Assembly: GCA_011800805.1 (NCBI GenBank)
Contig: MPNW01000185.1
Span: forward strand, 85,234-149,233
Direction: 5' to 3'
DNA: 64,000 nt
Origin: Hirudo medicinalis
Lineage: Eukaryota > Annelida > Clitellata > Hirudinida > Hirudinidae
Part shown: in pieces, positions 47,486 through 58,135 of the stretch
Layout: every line of letters begins with the position of its first letter
Numbering within the stretch: the first letter of the stretch is position 1
Notes under the pieces: model-generated
Told to the model about the DNA's origin: nothing
Databases searched by the model: none
What the model saw: the letters and a program-made list of their open reading frames with translations, nothing else
Program-made: the position numbers and the translations under genes

Positions 47486-50400
47486 ATGGACTTAGAATCA
47501 GAATCAGTCCTCTCCTTCATCTACAAGGTTGCCAAAAACAACGGGGGCTACCTCACGATCAGAGAAGCTGTAAGAAGTTGCGACAGGCAATTCGGACAAC
47601 TGTTTCCAAGGAGCGAAACCGGCGAAAGCAGGAACAGCAAGCGGACGAACAGCTGCAGTAGCGACAGTAGCGGCTGCAGTAGCTGCGGCAACAACAGCAA
47701 CACGAGGAGCAACGACAGGGCAGAGGCGAACGAAAAGAAGCTCAAGAACCTCATCAGGTCATCGGAGATGTTCAAGTTGAATGGAAACGTCCTGTTTGTC
47801 AACAGCAAAGCCCAGCCTCAGATGAAGCCCATCATCACCAACAGGTTTGTCAATTCATCTGCCAATCAATTTATAATTTAATAAATTTAATTTGATTATA
47901 ACCTGAATGGAATATGTAAGTGGTATTATAAAAATAAATAGTGGATTAATTCATTTAAATTACAATTTTAAATAATTATATAATAAAATAATAATTTTAA
48001 ATTATGATATGGTAATGAAATTTCCCTTAGTATTTTGATTATATTTTCCTCATTTAGCATGAGTGTCATAACACATGTCTTTCGTCGTCGTCGTCGTCAT
48101 CATCATCCTCATCACCACCACCACCATCATCATCATCGTCGTCGTCGTCGTCGTCATCACCATTATCATTTTCATTATTATTATTATTATTATTATAATT
48201 ATTATTATTGTTGTTGTTGTTATTATTGTTATTATTGTTGTTGTTATTATTAATAATAATAATAATAATTAATTAATAACAATATTATTATTATTATTAA
48301 TTAATATTATTATTATTATTCTAATATTCTATTATTATTATATTATAATATATATATTATTATTATTATTATTTAAAATTATTTACTTCTGCGTTTAATT
48401 TAAGCGTCATAATAAATAGCTTTGTAATCACCTGAAATGAGTGTCGAAATGTTTGAACTTTTTCAATTCAAATGGAGAAGCTAAGACTCATCACAGCCTA
48501 CAATGGCTTGCTTTGTCGCACACAATAAGCTGCTTTGTTGCAGGCAATAAATTACTTTGTTGCAAACAATAAATTGTTTTGTATCCCTTCTTCCTTTCGT
48601 AAGCTTCTTAGAATTAAAGTCATCAACAATTTGAAGGTCGATAATTTATATGGTTTAGGGACGCAGTTGTTGAGTTTCGAATTAAATATAAAGAGATTTT
48701 AACTACATTTAAAATATTAAATTACATTTAAAATGTTCAATTATGTTTAAAATATTAAATTATATTTAATAAATATTCAATTATAATTAGTTATATTTCA
48801 ATTAGTTATATCTAAATATTAATATAAATATTTCATATCGAGTCTTAGTTTAAGTCTTAAGTGCTTGTTATTTTCCATCGTCACTTTTCCTAATAATTAC
48901 TTATGTTGCAATATTTTATTTATTATTATTTATTTATGATTTTATTCTTAATTATTTAATTATAATTATCAAGTAATTTTCTGCTGATTTTGAGATTAAT
49001 CTAAACTTTTTAGGTAAATATTATTTTTTTTAACTAATTTCCTGAAAATTATCAAATAATCTAAATATCTAATAATACCAAAAATAACTGTTTTAAATAA
49101 ATCACTACTCCGATAAATATGATTTTATTTCTTTGCTTTTATTAAGAATGGAAGTGTACAGCTTAAAGGTTCACTTCCCAGTAAATGTTCCCAAAAAAAT
49201 ATCTTAAATGACGTCCATGATGTCAGGGATGCCCATCTATTGTTATGATGCGATTTTTACTTGAAAAACAAATTCTTTTTACAATTTAACCAAATCGTTT
49301 GGTCATGTAACCCAAGAAATGATAAGTTTATCGGGAAATGGATGGATGAATGAGAAGCATATTCTCTCAAGGTTCTCACATTGCGATAGAATAACATTGC
49401 CAGAAGAGAACAAGCAATGTCTTTCAATGAGTAAGTTCTGTCATACTTTCAATTCTGGGTTATCGTCCCTTTAACTGTAATAACTGTAAAAAACTGTAAT
49501 ATTTGTAAAACTATTAGGTTGGCAACTAAGTTCCGCCGTTTATTTTACATTGTAACATTCCGCAAAACGGCGGGAACTTAGTTGCCAACCTAATATAATA
49601 ATTTTAAAAATATAATATTTGTCAAACTATTTTATGCAAATCTGAAATATTTCTAGATAAAAGTTGTCCAATCTTCCCCAAAGTATTATGAACGAGTTTA
49701 ATATTAATAATTTGAACGGAAGTTTAAGTTTTGATAAACGGAAGTAATTTTTATGGGGAGGGAAGTTAGAATTCAGACATTTTCAACTTTGACACGTCAT
49801 TTTGTTTCGACAGTGTTTATTATTACTGTTATTATTTTTCTTTCATGTAAACACTGTATTATTATTATTATTGCTGTTGTTGTTATTATTATTGTTAATG
49901 TTACTGTTATTATTATTATTAATTTTGTTTCAATTGTTTTTTTTTGCTCCAAATGGTGCTCTTTGTTAGAGAAAATAGTGTGCCTTATGTCTTGCATCTG
50001 CTTCTTAAGATGAGCAGAAGAAAGAACTTGTTTGACTTGTTTGTGGATCTCGCATGGTCTGTCACATGTCAAATGTCACACACAAGTCCATTGGTTGCCT
50101 CATTCTCGTGAGGCGCCTGTTCATTTCTTGATCGCAACCTTTCTTATTCTTAATCTTAAGATTTCGATAACAATTTCGTTTTCTCTAATTTTAATCCAAA
50201 TATCATGAATATATAATTTATTTCACTACTTAAGCAAGATATACTTTTTAGTACAAATGCTAAAATATTCATATATAATGTTATATTTATTTTTTATTTT
50301 CCAAAATAATTTTTAATATTGATATTATTGAATAAAAAGAACGTTAAAACATATTTCAATAAAATAAAAAATAATAAATATTAAACAGAAAAATGTTCCC

Positions 50401-53400
50401 TCGATTTCCAATTTATTGTTATACAATATTTTATAGCACATTGTATTGGTGTTATATAGTTCCACAATAAAACTGGATTGCAAATAGTTCGAGCTGACCA
50501 GATAAGGATTTTTAAAATAATATAGAAAACTAAGATTCGACTAAGGTTTAGAATGTCACATTCATTCATTCAGTCCCATTATTTCGTCGCTCTTAAAGGC
50601 GCTTAAAATTTGACCGACGAGTTTTTAACATGTGAAACTAAAACTTATTCTCACTCAGGTGATTCTGAAGTCTTCTCGAAAGAAGTTCTTGTTAATGTTA
50701 TTTATGAATTAGCTTTCATTTGTATGGCATTCAACAATGCACCTGAGGCAGAGTTGAGAGGCTCTCACCTTCTTTGTTAGATTTTATCACCTGACAAAAA
50801 AAGAACACGAACCAGGGTAGCCGTCATAAATTCAGTTAATTAATAGATGCTTGTGCTCTTTGGCTCGGTCTTCTAAAATGTTTCAACATCGAAATTCATC
50901 AGAATGAGGACTGTTTGTTTGCCTTCCAAGATTTCAACGTGAAACACCCGTGTAAGGACCCTGGACCTTGATACGAAGAAAGAGGCAGACTGACAATGGA
51001 GCAGACAAATGACAGAGCGTTGAAAAGATTAAAAACAAGGTCCTTATTTTCCAATCAGAAGCTTGAGTTTAAAAATACCCCAACAAGTCGTGATGTTTGC
51101 TTAATGTTTTTTTGTTTTGCAAACAGTTCTCACTATTCACAATAATCAGATTTCGGATCATGATTATTGTTATTATTATCATAATAAGATTATTATTAAT
51201 CATCAAAAGAAGTAAGGCCGTAAAGTAAATGGCCGAAAAAAGGGCTGTGAAAGAAAACATTATTTGTATAAATAATGTTAATATTAAGGAGATTTCCATA
51301 ATCCCCTTGTCTTGATATGAGGTGGACATTTGCTTGTGTTATGTGGAAATACTTGGCAATCTTTTTACACGAAATCATTTCATGATTCGACATCGTGTGT
51401 AAAAACACCTAGATATCATTTTTGGACAAAAGGTCCAAAATACCTTATTCACAGTTTCCTACGATGTTAGGTTTTCCGAGCGATTGTATCGAAGGAATGA
51501 ATTTTCTACAAATAGTCTTCTACTGAGCATATTATATTTCAATTCATGTACAATAACATGGTACATTTGTTATGCTATATAAAAGTTATTTTCTCATGCT
51601 TTTAAGTCCCGACGTGGAGTTCGCTCTAATCTCCTTTTCGACACAATAAAATCAGATCCGTTCTTTTACAGAAACTTTAAAAAATATTCTCAGCTTTGTT
51701 GTATTAATAAGAAATCTGACGACGCAACTGCTTTTTGGACAGCTTGACATCTTTGTCTGACGAATTTGATGACCCGATCGTGGGAATAAATGGCTATTAC
51801 CCACCTACTTTATGGAGACTTTTATTCATTCGCGTTCGCCATTCGCTTTGAGACGTTTGTCAGTGACTTCGATCTTCGCAAGTCTTCTTATTTATTTTGG
51901 AGAAAACATGTTTTTCCCGGTGTGGTGATTACTCTGCATTTTTAAATATATTGGATTTGTTGTTGTTATTAAAATGTTGGATTGTTACTTCAGAAAGTGC
52001 TATGAACGTGTTAGTAAAATATTTTTAATTTATTAATCAGCGGAGTGCTAATCTGGTAAATGGGAAGCGTGGCGATCAAATGAATTCAAATCAATTAGAA
52101 AGTTAATCGGCAGCTTATAATAACTTTTATTCAGATGTCAAATGTTATTACGACTATTTGGTCGACCATTTCAATTAGATTCATTTTAATTAAATATAAT
52201 GAATAACAGTAATTTCTTTATTTAATTAGGTCTCATCTGACAGAATTAAGACGCAACAGTTTACCAGAACTTACATCGGATTTTGAGATTGTAACAAAAA
52301 TCTGCAAAGACTTGGAACTGAAACAAGAAAAGAGCGACTCTATTGCCAATCTCATCAGCGTCATGTCCAGTATAAAATCTTCAGCCGTAAAGTCAGTCAG
52401 TAACTTCAAGGAATTGATTGCCAAGTACCCTGCCCACTTCGACGTTCAAGGAGATAACGTTAAGCTGATAGAGAAGACCCCGAGGTCCACAAATCAATCC
52501 CCCGGTTGCGAACAATTGTCTAAAAGTCTAGAACATACTTCAGAATGTCAGGCAGACAGCATTGCCTCGAAGATTCCAAGATCTCATTCCCTGGATGAGT
52601 GCGATGCTATTTCAGAAGATAATCAGCGTCCTTCAAAACACACTCAGGCAAGACTACCCCCTTCCTATCTGGCCACACCGGGTCTATTCAGCTGCATACA
52701 TGAAAATCTATCCTGGCCTGAAGTTGATTACTTTTCTAAGAAGTACAAAAATTCGGACAGGCTGGTTTCGATCATGAAAAACTTCGAGACTGATGTCCAA
52801 ATGGCCATGGATCGACTGGTCAAACAGATGAGGTCCGAGTTGGACAGCATGTTGGTAGATCTTCATCGTCCTGTCAACAAGAACCTCGGTGAAGGCACAG
52901 TCTTCTGCGTACAGAAAAAGTGGGGAATCATCGATCTCGGAAATCATGACCACGTCTTTTTCGACATGTCTATCATGCTTGGAAATGTGGACGATTTGAG
53001 GAATCATTTCCAGGTCGGAGAAGTGTTGGGCTTTGAGGCGGTCAGAGCCCAAAAGTCCAGCAGGGCAAACTGGAGGGCCATACGGGTATGGAAAGTAGAT
53101 AAGTCTGAAAACCTGCAAGAAAGAACACCCAACTATCAAAACGATGTCTCCATGAAGCAGAGGTTTCAGGTTGTTCAAGACAAGACGTTCGGTCGCTTAT
53201 GTGAAAACGGAAGTAGCAAGGGAAATTCACCGGACGATTCTCCAGGCGGCAGCAGATGGAAGAAGAGGCAAACCAATCCTCTTTCAAAGGCCATTGATCA
53301 AGATAGATCGTTCGGCTCAACAGAAGGTCAAAGGTCATTCTTTGAACATCATCCAAAATCAACCAAGTCGGCTTCGAGTAGCGCATGGGGTCATACTCCA

Positions 53401-53736
53401 CTATTTTCAAGAACTTCATTTCCGCTCAACAGTAGCGAAGTTCGTCTTCTGCCGACTAGAATGCTGACTCCTCCTGCAATCAAAAAGACCGACTCACCAT
53501 CATCCGTTGCTAAATCTCTGACTAATAAAAACTCCGAGCAGGGCTTAAAAAGTTCCAGCAACAGTCTTCAGATACTGACCGTGGTCCAGGCCCTTCGTGA
53601 TTCCGGAACGGAGTCTGGAAATAGTAGCCCTGATGCTCTGCCAAAAATTGAGGCCTCCCTGAAGGATCGAGGAGTCAGCGATTCTCGACATGATGATTTG
53701 AACAATGTTTATTGTCAAACAGAGAATGATGTCTGA
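47486..53736 (+). CDS. Winged-helix (LOTUS/Egalitarian-like) plus cold-shock-like protein
   Basis: Two exons, 47486-47844 and 52230-53736, joined in phase 2, give 621 aa; the intron is 4.4 kb. Residues of about 5-100 read like a small winged helix (VLSFIYKVAKNNGGYLTIRE, then KKLKNLIRSSEMFKLNGN, VLFV) split by a Ser/Gly/Asn-rich insert. A second copy at about 134-205 has the same ending: VSNFKELIAKYPAHFDVQGD, NVKLIE. The pattern (fx.Ll..yP..F.v.g..V.l) is that of LOTUS/OST-HTH or Egalitarian N-terminal domains, which bind RNA or Vasa-type helicases. Residues of about 341-409 (GTVFCVQKKWGIIDLG, HVFFD, GEVLGFEAV) look like a cold-shock/S1 OB fold with an FFD in place of FVH. The rest is Ser-rich and disordered. 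It is probably cytoplasmic, in mRNA or germ-granule control. Domain calls are by eye; the gene itself is solid. Confidence 0.8.
48083..48385. repeat. Long compound trinucleotide microsatellite in intron 1
   Basis: Blocks of GTC, ATC, ACC, ATC, GTC, ATT/TTA, TTG and AAT/TTA over about 300 bp. It creates the spurious His/Arg- and Val/Ile-rich frames read across it. Confidence 0.92.
49514..49593. mobile_element. 80-bp mariner-type foldback MITE
   Basis: Inverted repeats of about 30 bp, starting TTAGGTTGGCAACTAAGTTC on each strand, face each other across a loop of about 22 bp. The only difference in the arms is a one-base deletion in the left one. The element is bounded by TA (49512-49513 and 49594-49595), the mariner/Tc1 target duplication. 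The TTAGGTTGGC..AAGT terminus is typical of mariner elements. It lies in the long intron of the winged-helix gene. Near-identical arms imply recent origin. Confidence 0.88.
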
Positions 53737-54149
53737 GACTTTTAAAACGAATTGTTTTTGACTGATTATTAACTGGTTATTAACTGATTTTTTATAAACA
53801 TTTATTTGGCTTTTTTTTTGTCTTAGTTTGATAAAATTTTCATGTGAATTGATTGAATAAATTCCGATTTCGTAATTTTTATGATAATTTTACGTATTCA
53901 TATTTTATTTAAAGCTACATATGTCTATTTTCATAATTGAACGAGGTGGCTTGTAGAACATTCTGTTAATTTCTGAGCTAATAGAAATAAATATTTCTAT
54001 CTGCTTCCAATGGCAATGTTCTGTTTGAGGTAACGTTGTCCTTAAACAACAAAAACATCAAAAGAAAATTATCAGAGGAGAGCTTCAGTCATCTTTTTTC
54101 CTTCTGCGAATTTCATCAAATTGAAAATTAAAAGATAAAATTTAAAAAA
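53737..54149 (+). other. 3' UTR and flank of the winged-helix gene
   Basis: AT-rich, with GAATAAATTCC near 53857 as a likely polyadenylation signal. Nothing else recognised. Confidence 0.4.
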
Positions 54150-55100
54150 TATGTGGCAACCTATGGCAGATGAGAGTGGTGGAAGAAGAATACTTGGACA
54201 AGAGAAAGTCCGAAGCCTGTGGCTCAATCAACTCCAAGTGCACCTCAGAGGGGGCTTCGTCGTATGGAAAGTCAAAAGGAGTGCTGAAGATCTTGAACTC
54301 CTCTTGCGAATGAGAATGCACATTAGTGAAGCGCGAAGAGAATTCATTTCACCGGGTTGACAGCACACTGACGCATTCTTCGGTTTCAACGAGGGCCACT
54401 GGGTGAAGTGACGGAAATGGACGTAGTCTCTTGTGCGGTTGTTTCTCCCAAAGCACTAGCTTCGCTTCGAATGCCCGCACGTGGGCTTCCATGTTCGTGA
54501 TTAGCACGCCACGTCCTAGCATCTTTAGGTTAAGTTCGTCGAGGTGAAACCTGATATCAGTGAGGAAACCGAACTGACAGAACCAAACCTCGTTAGAGAA
54601 ATTTTGAAAGCCATTGAACCTCAGTGTGGTAAAGCAGCTCGTCATAAGCTCTGCAGCACATCTGCTTGAAGATGAGGTGGTTGAGGGGACGAGCAAGCAC
54701 TTCGTTCACTAGCTTCATCATAACAGACATAGTGTCCTTCATGCCTGCTGCCTTGGTGCACAATGACTCCTGGTGAAAGATGCAGTGCACCTTGCATATC
54801 TCCTTCGCACAGCCCAAAGAGCGGCAGTGGTCGATGAGCAGTTGCGAAAGTCCATTGGTAGATCTAAGTCCCTCAGGGGCACCGGTAGTAGTAATCGAGA
54901 CGAGCTTCGAAACCACTCAAAGCAGGCAGGAAGGCATTGAGGATAGTTGTCCTTCCCTTCTTCGGGATGAGGCGGAGAAACTCCTCGAACACCTCCAGGT
55001 GTTGCTTGACTCCACGCACAATGATGGCCAGCTGCGCAGTGTCCTTGATATCGCAACTTTCGTCCAAGGCTGCTAATGATAATGATTCCAAATTTTGTTA
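54150..55100 (-). pseudogene. hAT transposase pseudogene (ZBED5/SCAND3/GTF2IRD2 type), copy A
   Basis: On the minus strand consecutive blocks of a hAT-superfamily transposase are readable in order but in different frames. First SLAALDESCDIKDTAQLAII (catalytic DE[ST]-D region; 55091-54937), then TTGAPEGLRSTNGL with HCIFHQESLC and LLYHTEVQWLSK (54916-54600). Then FLTDIRFHLDELNLKMLG and FEAKLVLWEKQ (54600-54400), and lastly EFKIFSTPFDFPYDEAPS with EVHLELIEPQ (54360-54150), the hAT dimerisation-side NPF..ELI block. At least two frameshifts break it. No BED zinc finger or inverted repeats found. This family is also domesticated as ZBED5, SCAND3 and GTF2IRD2 in vertebrates, but this copy is dead. 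Confidence 0.85.
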
Positions 55101-56371
55101 TAGTGGCTTATATAGTGGATTATAGTGATTATAGTGTGTTTGAACAGGACTTCAAGACCTTCAATAATGAAGGTAGCTTTCCCTAAAGAGGAAAGTTTCT
55201 AAGGCAGAGTGAAACCCGGCCGGATCAGTTGGTAATAGAAGGAGAGAGTTTTGCCAGCTTTGCCGGCTAACAACTTCTGTTGACCTGCCATCAAATTTGA
55301 TAAATTTATTTCGTTTGGAGGAGCAGGTCATATATACATGTATGACAGGAGAAGACTTACTGAGAGCTGATGTGAGCCCTGTTGATCTCTTGCGCTCAGA
55401 GCAGGAAGGCACAGTACAGCAGGCCTTCGTTCAACACTGACAATGTTACGACTTGTTCGCTTCTCACGTGAAGCTCATTTTGAGAATAAATTTTAGTTGC
55501 GGAGGGAATAGACCTCTGCCTACTGCCATCCTACGCTTCTTCCATGACGATGCACTTCAAGGGAGCCAAATGTGACGCTTAATTAGCATATATCATCCAA
55601 TTGGATGGTTTCTCTCTCAAAAATGCGCCCTGATTAATGTTGTCGAAGCACCATACCAGTCACCCAGTCCTTTCTCACCCTTCTGAAGCAAACATTGAAA
55701 TCTCAGTAACTTATTATCTAAAATATGCAAAAAGTATTTTGAAAATTTCCTTCCTTATCTGGGCAGGGGTGCTATATGCTTGGCCCTAGGACTACATTTT
55801 AGTGAATGTCTAACAGATCTCAACCAATCACAGCGTGCGCTTATGAATATTGATCAGCTCATGTCTGTATGATATAAGGTTTTGTAAATAAGCCAGCCTG
55901 TTCCTAATTATCTAGTAATGAAATAGACGTTAATTAACCACCACCACTCCCAGCCGGAGGCGGCAATGATTACTGAAATTATTACTGAATTTATTACTGA
56001 AATCATTACTGAAATTATTGTCGTATGAAATTATCTTTAGTGTCGTGCACGTCTCGAGGGTGAAAATTGGATGTGCTCGGTTTGTTCAGCTTTCTATTAA
56101 ACGTCTATTTATTTTAATACATTCTGACTTTGTGAATATTTTTACATTTTTTTTTTCGCCAAGATTTAAAGCGTTATAATGCATGATGCAATGTGAAAAA
56201 AACATCGTAGGTAGTCGAATATGTGTGGTGATTAATAAAAAAAATAATTCATTCCTAATTTGTCACTCAATAATTTGTTGATTTAAAGTATAAGTTCTTA
56301 ACAAGCACGAAAAGAGCCAGCAAACAAGCGCATGGACGTAAGCGAATGTTTATTAAATAATATTTTATTTC
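55101..56371. other. Flank of hAT copy A, with a possible small MITE and 12-bp tandem repeat
   Basis: No gene. At 55625-55685 a stretch (GAAGCACCATACCAGTCACC, then CCTTTCTCACCCTTCTGA) matches 57155-57225 beside hAT copy B, a third trace of the same element. ATTACTGAAATT-type 12-bp units repeat about four times at 55969-56018. Inverted AAATAGACGTT motifs at about 55920 and 56098 bracket that repeat. Confidence 0.5.
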
Positions 56372-56635
56372 TAGCTCCACTATCTAAATTAGCTGGAGAG
56401 AAGTTTGTTGCGGTTTTCTATCGACAACTGGCCAGAGATCCAAGTGAGCTGCTTGAGCCAGAGGCTCATCTCCGGTTTGAAAGAAACAATTTCAATGGAA
56501 AAAGTCAAATCAAACGTTTCTTGAGAGGAGATTGTTTGAGAGGATGTACGTCACATGTTGAAAACCATTGACTGTCTGCCATCATCCCTCAACAATATTG
56601 CTGTGTTAGATCATGGCCAGTTAAAGACAAATTAA
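56372..56635 (+). pseudogene. NTF2-like (NXT/p15-like) domain fragment
   Basis: After a good acceptor (TTATTTCTAG, 56362-56371) an open stretch reads LSKLAGEKFVAVFYRQLARD, then FNGKSQIKRF. About 70 bases later, in another frame, comes CLPSSLNNIAVLDHGQL. The order G..FV..YY..L..., NG..., LPSS...VLD is that of NTF2-like export factors NXT1/NXT2. The frame breaks between the two parts, and no start codon joins in phase, so this is a pseudogene fragment or one unjoined exon. Weak by-eye call. Confidence 0.3.
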
Positions 56636-57139
56636 GCAATATAATGCTGTAATACAGCTCAATATATACTTGCACATACTAGCTATCAATATCAATATAA
56701 TTTCTGTCAAAAATACGGTATAACTCACAAAATGCTATTTTACAGTTTGATTGTAAAAATCTGCCACCTTGTCTCTTCGGCCACAGTTTCAAGATAGAAG
56801 AAATTGGAGGGAGTAGAGAAATCTTCAGGTCATGGCAACTGATGAAGATGTTATGAACCAAAAATCAAAAATAAGTCCACAACTATTACATAATTGATAG
56901 TCAGCTTTTTTTCATTTTGCTTCAAACTCAATGGAAATCTAACTATCTGGAAATATCATATAAATAAAAAAAAAACATTTACAAATGCTGACAGGTGTTA
57001 AAAATGTTTTTGTTGTGTCATGGGTTAGTAATCTGTGAAGATCTCAATCGAACCAGTGTCTGTCAATTGAGGTCTTATTTGGTTTGAATGTCTTATTACA
57101 TTCTTGAATCCTGTCTTCACTTCATAAACCTTGCCTCTC

Positions 57140-57860
57140 GAGATGGTTATCGGAGCACCATACCAGTCATCCAGTTATGTAATGGACACTAATTTACTAC
57201 AAAAACAACACTCGTCCTTTCTCACCCTTCTGAGCATATGGCAGCTGACAGTCAATGAGGTGATGAAAGGAGTAAGCCTGGACAAGAGAACGTTCAAAGC
57301 CTGCAGCTTAATCAGCTCCAATTGCACATGAGAGGGGGCATTGCCTTAGGGACAATCAAAAGGAGTGCTTGAACTCTTGCAAATGAGAATGCACACATCA
57401 GTGAAGTGCCATGAGATTTCATTCCGCAGGGTTGAGAGCTCACCGGTGCACTCTTCTGTGTCAATGAGGACTACTTGTTTTAGATTTGTATTTATCCGAT
57501 ATTTTGAGTGCCTTATTTAAGTCACTTTTTAATCAATCCACAATTTACATAGCGCTCTCACCAGAACATGGCACATTGTGACCGTTGCTATCACAGACGC
57601 ATGCAAGAATGCAACCCATTTGTTCAATGGCATTGCACTGGGCGAAGTAAGGGAAATGGTCTCCCTTGTACAGCTTTCTCCCACAGCATCAGCTTCACTT
57701 CGAATGCCAGCACATGGGTTTCCGTGTTCGTGATGATCACATCACGTCCTTGCAGCTTCAGGTTAAGTTCGTTAAGATGAGAGCTGATATCAGTGAGGAA
57801 ATCGAACCGACAGAGCCAAACCTCGTCAGATAACTTTTGAAAGCCCTTTAAGAGGTTTTA
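57140..57860 (-). pseudogene. hAT transposase pseudogene, copy B (C-terminal part)
   Basis: Same element and orientation as the copy at 54150-55100, at roughly 75-80% identity by eye. It covers only the region encoding FLTDI..HL.ELNLK, V.AFE.KL.LWEK and the following C-terminal block, with several frame breaks. It is clearly older or more damaged than copy A. Confidence 0.75.
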
Positions 57861-57929
57861 CCGCTCAGGGCTCTAATTCTCACATCTCTGCAATAAGACA
57901 TGCTAAGCACCCAGGAAAGACATCTTTTC

Positions 57930-58135
57930 AGATGACTTCGACTAGACCGTCGCAGCAGACAAAAGGGATGAGGCACTATCCCATGTGCTGGGAGAAAGTG
58001 ACGAGAGACCTGACATGGTGCTCGTGTCGCCGTCGACAGATGCCATCATTCTGGAGGCGCTGACGGTTCCATGGGAGGACAGACTTGAGTATATTGCAAT
58101 GCGCCCAGAGCGGAAAAGTATACGGACCTAGAAGC
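57930..58135 (+). pseudogene. Retroelement C-terminal fragment (ELTVPWEDR motif)
   Basis: One frame reads PDMVLVSPSTDAIILEALTV then PWEDRLE and RPERK. This matches the R-P-D-[IM]-V-L...ELTVPWED....ERK..KY motif near the end of a widespread invertebrate retroelement ORF, as I recall it. The frame stops soon after. A short decayed insertion. Confidence 0.55.

Noticed and set aside
48035..48272. His/Arg-rich and Val/Ile-rich open frames
   Set aside because: They are translations of a compound trinucleotide microsatellite.
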